From the NCBI GenBank assembly GCA_964545735.1, contig CAZJGS010000036.1:1-20087 (forward strand): a stretch of 20,087 bases of DNA, given 5' to 3'. Below, in pieces: positions 7,780 to 16,326 of this stretch. The position numbers and the translations under genes are program-made. The notes beneath the pieces were generated by a model. The model was not told the DNA's origin. It made no database searches and saw only the letters and a program-made list of their open reading frames with translations. The DNA is from Pleomorphochaeta sp964545735. Its GTDB lineage: Bacteria; Spirochaetota; Spirochaetia; Sphaerochaetales; Sphaerochaetaceae. Numbering within the stretch: the first letter of the stretch is position 1; every line of letters starts with the position of its first letter.

Positions 7780-10700
7780 CTAATATCTTAATAGTTCTCT
7801 TGGCTTACTTCCATTTATTGGGCCAACTATTCCCTTTTCTTCCATCCCTTCAACAAGTGTTGCGGCTCTATTATATCCAATTTTAAGTCTTCTTTGTAAA
7901 AAAGATGCAGAAACACTGCCCCTTTCAAAACATATCTTTAAAGCTTCATCCCACAATTCATCATCCTCATAATCATTTGTTTCATCTGAAGATTCCTCAT
8001 CATAGGGATCCTCGAAATATGATTCATCAATATAATCAGGTTCTTCTTGGCGTTTTGCAAAATCTACAATATCTTCAACTTCTTCATCACTTAAAAATAC
8101 ACCTTGAAGTCTTGTAACAGCTCTTCCATTTGCACTAAAGAGCATATCACCTTTACCAAGCAAATTTTCTGCTCCGGTGCTTCCAATAATGGTTCTAGAA
8201 TCTTGAATAGATGTTACTGCAAAGGCTACTCTAGTTGGTAAATTGTTTTTAATAACACCTGTGATAACATCAACAGAGGGCCTCTGAGTTGCAAATACCA
8301 AATGTATTCCAACTGCCCTACTCATTGATGTTAATCTAGCAACTCTTTCATCTAAATCTTTACCTGCTGTGCTCATTAATGAAGCGAATTCATCAATTAT
8401 TACAATTATATAAGGCATTTTTTGTTGTGCAATATGTAGCTCTTTTATTTTTTTATTGTATCCTTTAATATTTCTTACACTCATTTTTGATAGCATCTTA
8501 TTTCTTCTATCCATTTCATCTATGCAGAAATCTAAAGCTTTTAAAGCTCTTTTTGGCTCAGTAATAACAGGGGTTAAAAGGTGTGGTATACCATTGTAAA
8601 GTGTTAATTCAACTACTTTTGGATCAACCATAATTAGTCTTACATCTCTAGGAGATCTTGTATAAAGAATAGAACAAATTAATGAATTGATACAAACACT
8701 TTTGCCGGAACCAGTTGAGCCTGCAATCAGCATATGGGGAGAAGAAGCTAGATCAAAAACTATACAATCGCCATAGAGCGTTTTTCCCATAGTCATAGGG
8801 AGAGCCATATCTAAAGTGCTAGAACTAGTTAATACTTCTTTAAACCCAACTTTATCTCTTTTAGAATTTGGTATTTCTACACCAACTGCAGTTTGACCTG
8901 GTATAGGTGCTAAAATTCTAACTTTTTTAGCAGCTAGATTCATAGCTATATTATCTCTTAAATTTGTAATTGCATTAATCTTAATCCCAGGTGCTGGAAT
9001 TATTTCAAACATAGTAACAGTTGGTCCTTTAATTATATTCCTCAGTTCAACTTCATATTTAAATTGTGCTAAAGTTTCTACTAAAATTTGAGCTTGTAAC
9101 TTAGCATCTTCATCAACAAATTGAGTTGATTGTGGATACTCACGAAGTAAAGCTTGTGGTGGGAATTTATAAGAATATTTATTATTGTCTACTATATTTG
9201 AGCTAATGAGACCGGCTACAGCAGATTCTAAATCTTCATCCTCTTCAACTGTTTTTATTAATTCTTCTTTTTCATCAACAAGCTCTCCATTTCCTACAGC
9301 TTTTGCAGTGCTATTATAATTTGCAGTTGCATAAGAGTTTTCAGCTAAGGGAGTATCATATTGTTGATTACCACCATTTGAAGCAAGTGTTGAAGATGTT
9401 GTTTCTGCTTGTTTAATATCAAGATCAACATCAGAAAAATTAACATCACTAAAATCATCACCATGATTTTCACTCTTTTGAGACGATAAGTTTCTATTAA
9501 TTTCATCAACAATACTTGAAGTGGATTGTCTTTTTGACTCAGGCTTTTCAACTACTTCTTCAATATTTTCTTTGATTGAATTTTTTTCTGTGGCTTTTGC
9601 TAAATATCCCCCATTCATTATATTTTTTAAAGGGTTATGTAAATAATCTTCATTCTTCTTTTTTTGAACAGCTGAATTTTTTCTAATCTTACTGTTATAA
9701 ATACTTGATACTTTATTTTTCACATCCAAAGCTTCTTGAGCTTTATAATCTCTAACTGCAGCACTTTCAGCCCTAGGCTCATTGTTCAAATCTGGATCAA
9801 TAGCAGCTTTATTAGATTCTAAATTTTGTTGAAGGATAGATTCAAAACTTATAGCCTCATTGTTATTTGAAGATTTTAATGGAGTCTTTCTTATTTGCTC
9901 AGGATTGTTTAGCTTATTCATTTTTTCTTCAACATTCTTTTTAGCTAATCGTAGAGTTTCAAGTGATATGGTTTGCTTAGGATTTAAATTAGAAATAAAA
10001 TCATCTTCAATTTCTTTCTTAATTTCTTGGTCTTTAGCTTGATATTTTTCAACATTCATAGGAGTTTTTATAACACCAACATCTTTATTAATCGATTGCT
10101 TTTCTATAAAAGAAAGAGTTGGAATATCAATAGGTTTTGGAAATTCCATGCCCAATTCACTTTTTTTGAGTTTTCTTGTTGCTTTGGGTATTTCTGGTGT
10201 TTGAACTTTATTTGGTTGTTTTTTTTCGAGTGATTTGTTTGTTTTCTTTTTAATTCTAGTGGGTTTCTTATTGTATCTATCGTTTAAATGATCACAAATT
10301 GGATTAAAAATAATAAGTAATACACCTTGAACAATTACGAAAAACAGTATTCTAAAGGATATTTGAACTGAAGTTAAGCTATCATTTAACAAAGAGGCTC
10401 TCAAAATACCTGGAAAGGGACGACTTAAGGCTTTGCATATGAATAAATAAAAACTAAAAACAAATAACATAAAGATTAATATCTTTATATAAGAATATGG
10501 TTTTCTACCACGATAGGAAAAAATCATTATTGAAATTATAAACATTGAAATAAATGTAGGCAGTAAATAAAATATACTACCCTTTACAAAACTTATATGA
10601 TAGGACAAATAATTGCTAATAATAGCAGAATATCCAGCTAAAAAGATCGGTTTATTAAAAAGTGTTATTAAAATTATCGAGGTGAAAAACAATGAAGAAA

Positions 10701-10833
10701 TTAATAACAAAATAGCGACAACTAATGAAAATTTAGTTGCCTTTTTTGTCTTTGTTTTTATCTTTTTGTTAGTACTTTTCATTGTTTTATCTTTTGTTTT
10801 GCTTTTATTTTTATTTCTCACTATTGAGTCCAT
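7780..10833 (-). CDS. ftsK: DNA translocase FtsK/SpoIIIE with an unusually long linker
   Basis: FtsK is a septum-anchored hexameric motor that pumps chromosomal DNA during division and helps resolve dimers. The 1017-residue protein opens with a very basic cytoplasmic stretch (1-34), followed by about four or five hydrophobic segments (about 35-58, 64-80, 85-105, 115-134, 156-177). A polar, charged linker of roughly 370 residues (about 185-555) follows. The motor domain carries Walker A GSTGSGKS (705-712) and Walker B VIIDEF (D814, E815). FATQRPSVDVITG and GKGDMLF are also present. The C-terminal winged-helix gamma domain (about 950-1017), which reads DNA polarity sequences, is complete and ends in PRELLRY. 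The start at 10833 has only a weak AAAG-type ribosome site; an in-frame ATG at residue 18 is an alternative. It is first in its unit, followed by the aminotransferase. The family call is certain. Confidence 0.96.
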   Translation of the reverse strand: MDSIVRNKNKSKTKDKTMKSTNKKIKTKTKKATKFSLVVAILLLISSLFFTSIILITLFNKPIFLAGYSAIISNYLSYHISFVKGSIFYLLPTFISMFIISIMIFSYRGRKPYSYIKILIFMLFVFSFYLFICKALSRPFPGILRASLLNDSLTSVQISFRILFFVIVQGVLLIIFNPICDHLNDRYNKKPTRIKKKTNKSLEKKQPNKVQTPEIPKATRKLKKSELGMEFPKPIDIPTLSFIEKQSINKDVGVIKTPMNVEKYQAKDQEIKKEIEDDFISNLNPKQTISLETLRLAKKNVEEKMNKLNNPEQIRKTPLKSSNNNEAISFESILQQNLESNKAAIDPDLNNEPRAESAAVRDYKAQEALDVKNKVSSIYNSKIRKNSAVQKKKNEDYLHNPLKNIMNGGYLAKATEKNSIKENIEEVVEKPESKRQSTSSIVDEINRNLSSQKSENHGDDFSDVNFSDVDLDIKQAETTSSTLASNGGNQQYDTPLAENSYATANYNSTAKAVGNGELVDEKEELIKTVEEDEDLESAVAGLISSNIVDNNKYSYKFPPQALLREYPQSTQFVDEDAKLQAQILVETLAQFKYEVELRNIIKGPTVTMFEIIPAPGIKINAITNLRDNIAMNLAAKKVRILAPIPGQTAVGVEIPNSKRDKVGFKEVLTSSSTLDMALPMTMGKTLYGDCIVFDLASSPHMLIAGSTGSGKSVCINSLICSILYTRSPRDVRLIMVDPKVVELTLYNGIPHLLTPVITEPKRALKALDFCIDEMDRRNKMLSKMSVRNIKGYNKKIKELHIAQQKMPYIIVIIDEFASLMSTAGKDLDERVARLTSMSRAVGIHLVFATQRPSVDVITGVIKNNLPTRVAFAVTSIQDSRTIIGSTGAENLLGKGDMLFSANGRAVTRLQGVFLSDEEVEDIVDFAKRQEEPDYIDESYFEDPYDEESSDETNDYEDDELWDEALKICFERGSVSASFLQRRLKIGYNRAATLVEGMEEKGIVGPINGSKPRELLRY

Positions 10834-10856
10834 ATGGTATTTTTCTTTATTATCAT

Positions 10857-10884
10857 ATCATATTTAGACAATCTCTTCGACCAA
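10857..10884 (-). promoter_or_regulatory. Candidate promoter for ftsK
   Basis: On the minus strand, TTGGTC and TATGAT are separated by 16 bases. The -10 matches 5 of 6 consensus bases and the -35 only 3 of 6. The start of transcription would fall near 10850, giving a leader of about 17 bases. A second TATGAT overlaps immediately downstream (10852-10857). Confidence 0.45.
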
Positions 10885-10918
10885 AAATTACATATAAAAA
10901 TATTATTGTCATAAATCT

Positions 10919-10956
10919 TTGTTAAAAACAAATAAAAAAATCACTCTTTTTAACAA
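10919..10956 (-). terminator. AT-only inverted repeat after rsmG, possible weak terminator
   Basis: Perfect 10-base arms TTGTTAAAAA and TTTTTAACAA flank an 18-base loop that itself contains seven T in a row. The repeat lies 12 bases past the rsmG stop and ahead of the ftsK promoter, where a terminator is expected. The stem has only one G-C pair per side and no T run after it. The call is therefore tentative. Confidence 0.4.
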
Positions 10957-10967
10957 TTCTTTTTAAT

Positions 10968-11618
10968 TTATTTTTTTTTAGTAAGTAAACATAGCATTCT
11001 AGGTGCATCAATAAAGGGAATATCTAAGTCTATATTTTTATGTTCCCATTTGCTTTTGCAAGATTCATCAACTATTATTAACTCTGCTTCCACACTTTCT
11101 TTTTTTGCTTTGTAAGCACAAATTATTGAACTATCATTTGTAACTTTATCAAGATCATCAACAATGTCAAACAAAGGATGAAAAGCCCTAAAAGTAACAA
11201 GATCAAAAATAGTATCAACCTCTTTTATATCTTTTGCTACAACACTTACTCTATCATTTATTTGTAAGGCTAAAATTGCATTGTTTAAAAAATTAACTCT
11301 TCTACTCATTCTTTCCACTAGTGTAAATTTATTATTTTCAAAATAAATAGCCAAAGGAATACCAGGAAGTCCCGCCCCAGAGCCTACATCACAAATAAGA
11401 GAATCATCATCAATGAGTTTTTCAATCTCTTTAACAGCAATTAAACTATCCATTATATGCTTTGTGATTATTTCTTCATTTTGAGCACCTACTAATTTAT
11501 AGGCTTTGTTGAAAAGTTCAATTTCGGCTACATATCTTAAAAGCTTATTTATCTGATTATCACTAACTTTTATATCTACTTGTTTTAAGCAATCTCTTAA
11601 TAGATTTTCATATTTCAC
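10968..11618 (-). CDS. rsmG: 16S rRNA (guanine-N7) methyltransferase RsmG (GidB)
   Basis: RsmG methylates N7 of G527 in 16S rRNA using S-adenosylmethionine. The 216-residue protein is close to the family's usual length. It has the SAM-binding motif DVGSGAGLPGIPLA (77-90), preceded by the family-typical ITKHIMDSL (51-59). FTLVERMSRRVNFL (98-111) and VTFRAF (141-146) supply the further cofactor and substrate positions. The start is GTG at 11618, overlapping the mnmG stop as TAGTG, so translation is probably coupled to mnmG. A GGAG lies about 12 bases upstream, inside mnmG. There is no better ATG near the N-terminus. The order mnmE-mnmG-rsmG is widely conserved, but here the usual parA/parB partition genes do not follow; ftsK does. 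The 134-base gap downstream holds an inverted repeat and the ftsK promoter. Confidence 0.95.
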   Translation of the reverse strand: MKYENLLRDCLKQVDIKVSDNQINKLLRYVAEIELFNKAYKLVGAQNEEIITKHIMDSLIAVKEIEKLIDDDSLICDVGSGAGLPGIPLAIYFENNKFTLVERMSRRVNFLNNAILALQINDRVSVVAKDIKEVDTIFDLVTFRAFHPLFDIVDDLDKVTNDSSIICAYKAKKESVEAELIIVDESCKSKWEHKNIDLDIPFIDAPRMLCLLTKKK

Positions 11619-13429
11619 TATTTCTTACTTCTCCACTTTTTTACATGGACCATAAGCAAAGCAATATCAGTTGTTCTAAGACCACTAATTCTACTAGCTT
11701 GTCCAATACTTCGAGGTCTAATTTGCTTGCATTTTTCAATACCTTCAGAGCTCACACCACTTACACTATCATAATCAAAATCATCAGCGATTCTAATAGA
11801 TTCTAAACTAGAAAATCTCTTTACTTCTTTGTCTTGTTTCTTAACGTAACCTTCATATTTAACATCTAGTTGAGCTTGATATCTAATAGGCTCACTATAT
11901 AGAGACAAGTCAGGTATTTTTTCCATCATATCTTCAATTACAACTTCAGGCATTTTTAGAGCTTGATGAGCATTCTTTTTGATATAAGAATTTGCTCTAA
12001 GTAACTCTTTAACACTCTCTATCTTTTGTAATTTATCTTTCAATCTTTCTAATTTTTCTTCACTTTGAAGACCAACTTTATGACCGAGTTCAGTTAATCT
12101 TTGATCACAAGAATCGTGTCTCATATTAAGTCTATATTCAGCACGGGAGGTGAACATTCTATAAGGTTCTTTTGTTCCTTTTGTTACCAAATCATCAATT
12201 AAAACACCTGTATAGCTTTCAGCTCTTGAAAGTACAATGGCTTCTTCGCCTTTTAGTTTTTGAGCTGCATTAATACCGGCAATTATACCTTGGCAAGCTG
12301 CTTCTTCATAACCACTTGTACCGTTTGTTTGGCCAGCTATGAATAAACCACTAATTTTTATTGTTTCAAGGGAAGGAAGTAATTGAAGTGGATCCATATA
12401 ATCATATTCAACAGCATAGGCAGGTCTCATCACTTCTACATGCTCTAAACCCTTAAGAGTTCTCATAAATTCATTTTGAACAAATTCAGGAAGAGAAGAG
12501 GACAAACCATTTAAGTAAAGTTCTTCACTCTCGACGCCCTCTGGTTCAATAAAGATTTGATGCCTATCTCTATCTGGGAATTTAACAACTTTATCTTCAA
12601 TTGAGGGACAGTATCTTGGACCTTTACCTACAATTTTTCCTCCATAAAGAGGAGATAGATGCATATGTTTTCTAATAATTGCATGAGTTTTTTCATTTGT
12701 CCAAGTAATGTAACAAGGAATGGAGGGTCTATCAATTTTTTCATAATCAAAAGAAAAAGGCATCATAGGGTCATCCCCTGGTTGCTCCTCCAACTCTGAA
12801 AAATCTATTGAAGATCTTCTAACTCTCGCTGGAGTACCTGTTTTCATTCTACCCAAGTCAAAGCCATGCTTTCTTAGAGCTGTACCGAGACCAACTGCTG
12901 CAGCCTCCCCAAGTCTTCCACAAGGAGCATCATACTCACCAATAAAGATTCTGCCATCCATAAAAGTACCTGTAGTTAATACAACAGTTTTTGATGTTAT
13001 TTTATGGCCTCTTTCAGTAATGACTCCATTTATAACATTTCTATCATGATCAATTATTAAATCAACAACAGTATCCATAAATATTTCTAAATTACTTTGT
13101 AATTCAAGAGTATGTTTGGCCTTCACATGGTAAGCAAATTTGTCAGCTTGAGCTCTAGGAGCCTGAACCGCTGGACCTCTTCTTCTATTTAAAATTCTAT
13201 ATTGGATCATTGTGCTATCTATGAGGTGAGCCATTTCACCTCCTAGTGCATCTACTTCTCTAACTATATTACCCTTAGCAAGACCGCCAATAGAGGGATT
13301 ACAAGAAAGTCGTCCAATCGCATCTATATTTTGTGTTATTAAAAGGGTTTTAAACCCAATTCTACTAGTGGCAAGGCAGGCTTCAATTCCAGCGTGACCA
13401 CCACCAATTACTATTACATCATAATCCAT
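11618..13429 (-). CDS. mnmG: tRNA uridine-34 5-carboxymethylaminomethyl modification enzyme, FAD subunit (MnmG/GidA)
   Basis: MnmG works with MnmE to install the (carboxymethyl)aminomethyl group at C5 of wobble uridine 34 in certain tRNAs, using FAD, NADH and a methylene-tetrahydrofolate carbon. Of 603 residues, the N-terminus has the FAD-binding GGGHAG (9-14). The block SCNPSIGGLAKG contains C43 and GPRYCPSIEDK contains C274; these correspond to the two cysteines known to matter in the E. coli enzyme. TGTFMDGRIFIGE and the C-terminal helical region (about 430-603) that binds MnmE and tRNA are present. It is slightly shorter than the common 620-630 residues, with no missing motif that I can see. 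The ATG at 13429 has AAGGA six bases upstream. It starts 9 bases after the mnmE stop and its own stop overlaps rsmG. Confidence 0.97.
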   Translation of the reverse strand: MDYDVIVIGGGHAGIEACLATSRIGFKTLLITQNIDAIGRLSCNPSIGGLAKGNIVREVDALGGEMAHLIDSTMIQYRILNRRRGPAVQAPRAQADKFAYHVKAKHTLELQSNLEIFMDTVVDLIIDHDRNVINGVITERGHKITSKTVVLTTGTFMDGRIFIGEYDAPCGRLGEAAAVGLGTALRKHGFDLGRMKTGTPARVRRSSIDFSELEEQPGDDPMMPFSFDYEKIDRPSIPCYITWTNEKTHAIIRKHMHLSPLYGGKIVGKGPRYCPSIEDKVVKFPDRDRHQIFIEPEGVESEELYLNGLSSSLPEFVQNEFMRTLKGLEHVEVMRPAYAVEYDYMDPLQLLPSLETIKISGLFIAGQTNGTSGYEEAACQGIIAGINAAQKLKGEEAIVLSRAESYTGVLIDDLVTKGTKEPYRMFTSRAEYRLNMRHDSCDQRLTELGHKVGLQSEEKLERLKDKLQKIESVKELLRANSYIKKNAHQALKMPEVVIEDMMEKIPDLSLYSEPIRYQAQLDVKYEGYVKKQDKEVKRFSSLESIRIADDFDYDSVSGVSSEGIEKCKQIRPRSIGQASRISGLRTTDIALLMVHVKKWRSKK

Positions 13430-13438
13430 ATTATTTCC

Positions 13439-14776
13439 TTATTTTCCAACGCAGAATCCACTAAAAATCTTTTCCAAAATGTCATCGCTTGTAATTTCAC
13501 CTGTTAATCCACCTAAGGAGGTGATAGCTGAACTAAGCTCTAATGCTATAATATCTAGGCCCATATCAATAGCGGCTAGTTCAAGAGCACTATTTAAGGA
13601 CTCTTTTGCTTCTTCTAGCAAATTAAATTGTCTACTTGATTCGATAACTAGGGTTGAATCATCAGATATTGAAATACCAGATGCTGTTTTTTCAATTATT
13701 GCATCAAAAAGATGCTCTAGTCCTTCAGCGGTTATTGTACTTATAGATATTGCTTCTTTTCTATGTTTAATATCTCTTTTTGTATAAGCTAAGATAGTCT
13801 TAGGGTTGTCAATAATACTCGTATCTACAATTGTATCTTCATCAACTCCATCAACTAAATATATAATCACATCACAGGCGTCAAGTAATTCTTTAGTTCT
13901 CTTGATACCTTCATTTTCAATAACATCATTACTATCTCTAAGACCGGCTGTATCATACAATCTAACGGGAATTCCCCTTATAGTTGTGTGTGCTTCAATA
14001 TAATCTCTAGTAGTTCCTCTTATATCTGAAACAATTGCTCTTTGTTGTTTTAATAACAAATTAAACAAAGAACTTTTTCCAGCATTTGTACTACCGGCTA
14101 ATACTATTTTAACACCTTGGCCATAAAGACGGCCTGTTTCATAAGTATTTAAGAGGGTCGCTATATCATTTTTTGTATTTTCAATTATTTGTTTGGGAAA
14201 GTCAAAATCTTCAACTTCATCTTCTGCATAATCAAGTTGAACTTCAATTACAGCCATAGCTTGCAGTAAGTTTTGTTTTAATTCTTCAATTCTTTTGTGT
14301 AAAGAACCTTGTAATCTTCCAAGAGCCAAACCTCTTTCCATTTGACTTTGAGATTTTACAAGCTCATGCACAGCTTCTGCTTGTGTTAAGTCCATAGCCC
14401 CATTTAAGAAGGCTCTTAGGGTAAATTCGCCACCCTTTGCTTGTCTCATTCCATGCAAGGACAATTCATTCATAATTGCAGTTATAACGGCTAACGAACC
14501 ATGCGTGGTTATTTCAATTGCTTCTTCTTTAGTATATCCATGTCCTTTCAAATTTATTGAAACAACAACTTCGTCTATTTTATGATTATCTTCACCTAAG
14601 ATATAGCCATGAAGTAAGGTAGCATTTTTAGCAGCTAATAAACTTTTAGGTCTAGAGAAACAAGTAGATAGAGCTTTTAATGAACTTTCTCCACTTATTC
14701 TAATAACAGCTAAAGCACTTTGATTCCAGCCTGTAGCTAAAGCGAAAATAATATCGTCAGTATTGTAGGTTTCCAT
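13439..14776 (-). CDS. mnmE: tRNA modification GTPase MnmE (TrmE)
   Basis: MnmE is the GTPase partner of MnmG in wobble-uridine modification. The 445-residue protein has the N-terminal folate-binding and dimerisation domain (1-120, with GGEFTLRAFLNGAMDLTQAEAV at about 115-136 as the conserved link). A helical domain contains the inserted G domain: GSTNAGKS (228-235), GTTRDY (254-259), DTAGLRD (275-281) and TKRD (332-335, where NKxD is usual). It ends in FCVGK with the essential cysteine C442. The N-terminal segment ATGWNQSALAVIRISG differs from the common TPxGxGAIAVIRISG form. The ATG at 14776 must be the start, because the conserved N-terminus begins there and no alternative lies upstream in frame. 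No Shine-Dalgarno sequence precedes it, and a strong promoter ends 7 bases away, suggesting a leaderless transcript. It heads the mnmE-mnmG-rsmG operon. Confidence 0.97.
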   Translation of the reverse strand: METYNTDDIIFALATGWNQSALAVIRISGESSLKALSTCFSRPKSLLAAKNATLLHGYILGEDNHKIDEVVVSINLKGHGYTKEEAIEITTHGSLAVITAIMNELSLHGMRQAKGGEFTLRAFLNGAMDLTQAEAVHELVKSQSQMERGLALGRLQGSLHKRIEELKQNLLQAMAVIEVQLDYAEDEVEDFDFPKQIIENTKNDIATLLNTYETGRLYGQGVKIVLAGSTNAGKSSLFNLLLKQQRAIVSDIRGTTRDYIEAHTTIRGIPVRLYDTAGLRDSNDVIENEGIKRTKELLDACDVIIYLVDGVDEDTIVDTSIIDNPKTILAYTKRDIKHRKEAISISTITAEGLEHLFDAIIEKTASGISISDDSTLVIESSRQFNLLEEAKESLNSALELAAIDMGLDIIALELSSAITSLGGLTGEITSDDILEKIFSGFCVGK

Positions 14777-14783
14777 AGGTGCG

Positions 14784-14813
14784 AGTATATGACAGAGCGG
14801 TATAAAATGACAA
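14784..14813 (-). promoter_or_regulatory. Strong candidate mnmE promoter placed directly at the start codon
   Basis: On the minus strand, TTGTCA (5 of 6) and TATACT (5 of 6) are separated by 18 bases. The -10 ends 7 bases before the ATG, so by usual spacing transcription would begin at about 14777-14776, on or next to the A of the ATG. Confidence 0.65.
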
Positions 14814-14853
14814 GATATTGAACTCTATTTCATCTCCATTTTTATACTGCTCT
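14794..14853. repeat. Near-perfect inverted repeat in the uxaC-mnmE gap
   Basis: The left arm AGAGCGGTATAAAATG (14794-14809) and the right arm CATTTTTATACTGCTCT (14837-14853) are complementary over about 16 bases, with one mismatch and one bulged base. The loop is 27 bases. It sits between the uxaC stop and the mnmE start, and the proximal arm lies inside the mnmE promoter spacer and -35. No T run follows on the minus strand, so a standard terminator is unlikely. An operator or a structured RNA end for uxaC are possibilities. Confidence 0.7.
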
Positions 14854-14880
14854 ATAAGAAATTAACGATATATTTACAAA

Positions 14881-16278
14881 TTAATTAAAATAATTTTTTG
14901 CATTGTTAAAGGAAATATCCTTAACAATTTTATTTAGCATTTGTTTATCATTATAGATTTCGCCCTCTTCTACCCAATTTCCAATAATATTACATAGAAT
15001 TCTTCTAAAGTATTCATGCCTTGGATAGGATAAGAAAGATCTACTATCTGTTAACATACCAACGAAATTAGGAAGCATTGAAAGATTACTTAAAACCTTA
15101 ATTTGCTCTTCCATCCCATCTTTGTGATCTAAAAACCACCAACCAGAACCTAGTTGTACTTTAGATTTGATACCATCACCTTGAAAACAGCCCATTAAAG
15201 TAGCTAGTGAATAGTGATCCTTTGGATTTAGTGAATAAAGAATTGTTTTAGGTAACTGATTACTCTTTTCCAATTCATCTAAGAATTTTGAAGTATTAAC
15301 GGCTACATTTTTATCATGAGAGCTATCAAAACCTGTATCACCGCCAATCAAATTAAATACTCTAGTATTGTTATTTCTTAAGGCAGAAATATGGAGCTGC
15401 ATTACAATTTTTCTTTTGTGATATTCTCTAGCTAAATTTAATAATATATAAGAACTATAAGCCTCCGCCTCTGCTTCGCTTAATATTTCATTATTCATTT
15501 TCTTTATAAATATTTCATTTACACAACTCTCACTCAAAAATAATGAGGGAACACCTTCAAGACCATGATCGGTGGCTTTACAACCCATCTCAATAAAATA
15601 ATCAAGTCTTTTAACTAAGGCTGATACAACATCACTAATACTTTTTATTTTGATATTTGAAAGATCTGCTAATTTATTAATATAATCTACAAAGCCGTCG
15701 TTATTAATATTTATAGCTTTATCAGGTCTAAAAGAAGGTAGCACTTTTGTTTGTAAATCTCCTCTATCGATAATCTTTTTATGATACTCAAGAGTATCGA
15801 GGGGATCATCTGTTGTTCCCACAGCATAAACATTAAACTTTTTCATAATGCCATAAACATCTAAATCTTTATCATTTTGCAACCTTTCATTTGCTATATC
15901 ATAAATAGTTTTTGCATTTTTAGTATTCAAAGGTAATTTTATATCAAAAACCCTCTGTAATTCTAAATGAGTCCAATGGTAAAGTGGATTTCCAATTAAA
16001 TTTTCTGCAGTTTGTGCCCAGGCATAAAATTTATCATAAGGATCTCCATCTCCAGTAATTAGTTTCTCATCAAACCCAAAAGTTCTCATTGCTCTCCATT
16101 TATAATGGTCCCCACCAAGCCATACATCTACGATTGAATCAAATCTTTTATTCTCTTCAATTTCATTTGTATTTAGGTGACAATGATAGTCAAAAATTGG
16201 CATATCTTTAGCAGCTTCAAATAATGCTTTAGCACTATCACTTTGCAATAAAAAATCACTACCCATAAATTCTTTCAT
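14881..16278 (-). CDS. uxaC: Uronate isomerase (D-glucuronate / D-galacturonate isomerase)
   Basis: UxaC isomerises D-galacturonate to D-tagaturonate (and D-glucuronate to D-fructuronate), the first cytoplasmic step of hexuronate breakdown. It belongs to the amidohydrolase superfamily. The 465-residue length equals that of characterised members. Features seen are FDYHCHLN near residue 30 with metal-binding H32 and H34, then GGDHYKWRAMRTFG, GTTDDPLDTLEYH and LPSFRPDKA. Further along are QLHISALRNNN, GGDTGFDSSHDKNV and LGSGWWFLDHKDGMEEQ, with DSRSFLSYPRHEYFRR near the C-terminus. All are typical. The ATG at 16278 has GGAGAG eight bases upstream. It lies 48 bases downstream of the GntR-type regulator on the same strand, with no terminator between, so the two are probably cotranscribed from the divergent uxa promoter region. 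The rest of the pathway (uxaB-uxaA) is on the opposite strand beyond the regulator. Confidence 0.96.
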   Translation of the reverse strand: MKEFMGSDFLLQSDSAKALFEAAKDMPIFDYHCHLNTNEIEENKRFDSIVDVWLGGDHYKWRAMRTFGFDEKLITGDGDPYDKFYAWAQTAENLIGNPLYHWTHLELQRVFDIKLPLNTKNAKTIYDIANERLQNDKDLDVYGIMKKFNVYAVGTTDDPLDTLEYHKKIIDRGDLQTKVLPSFRPDKAININNDGFVDYINKLADLSNIKIKSISDVVSALVKRLDYFIEMGCKATDHGLEGVPSLFLSESCVNEIFIKKMNNEILSEAEAEAYSSYILLNLAREYHKRKIVMQLHISALRNNNTRVFNLIGGDTGFDSSHDKNVAVNTSKFLDELEKSNQLPKTILYSLNPKDHYSLATLMGCFQGDGIKSKVQLGSGWWFLDHKDGMEEQIKVLSNLSMLPNFVGMLTDSRSFLSYPRHEYFRRILCNIIGNWVEEGEIYNDKQMLNKIVKDISFNNAKNYFN

Positions 16279-16326
16279 AACTTTTACTCTCCAATATACT
16301 ATATATAGATATTTATAAATTTCTTA

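Noticed and set aside
16279..16326. Operator copy upstream of uxaC
   Set aside because: The stretch has alternating TATATA-type sequence but no TATACA/TGTATA palindrome, so it is not called as a regulator site.
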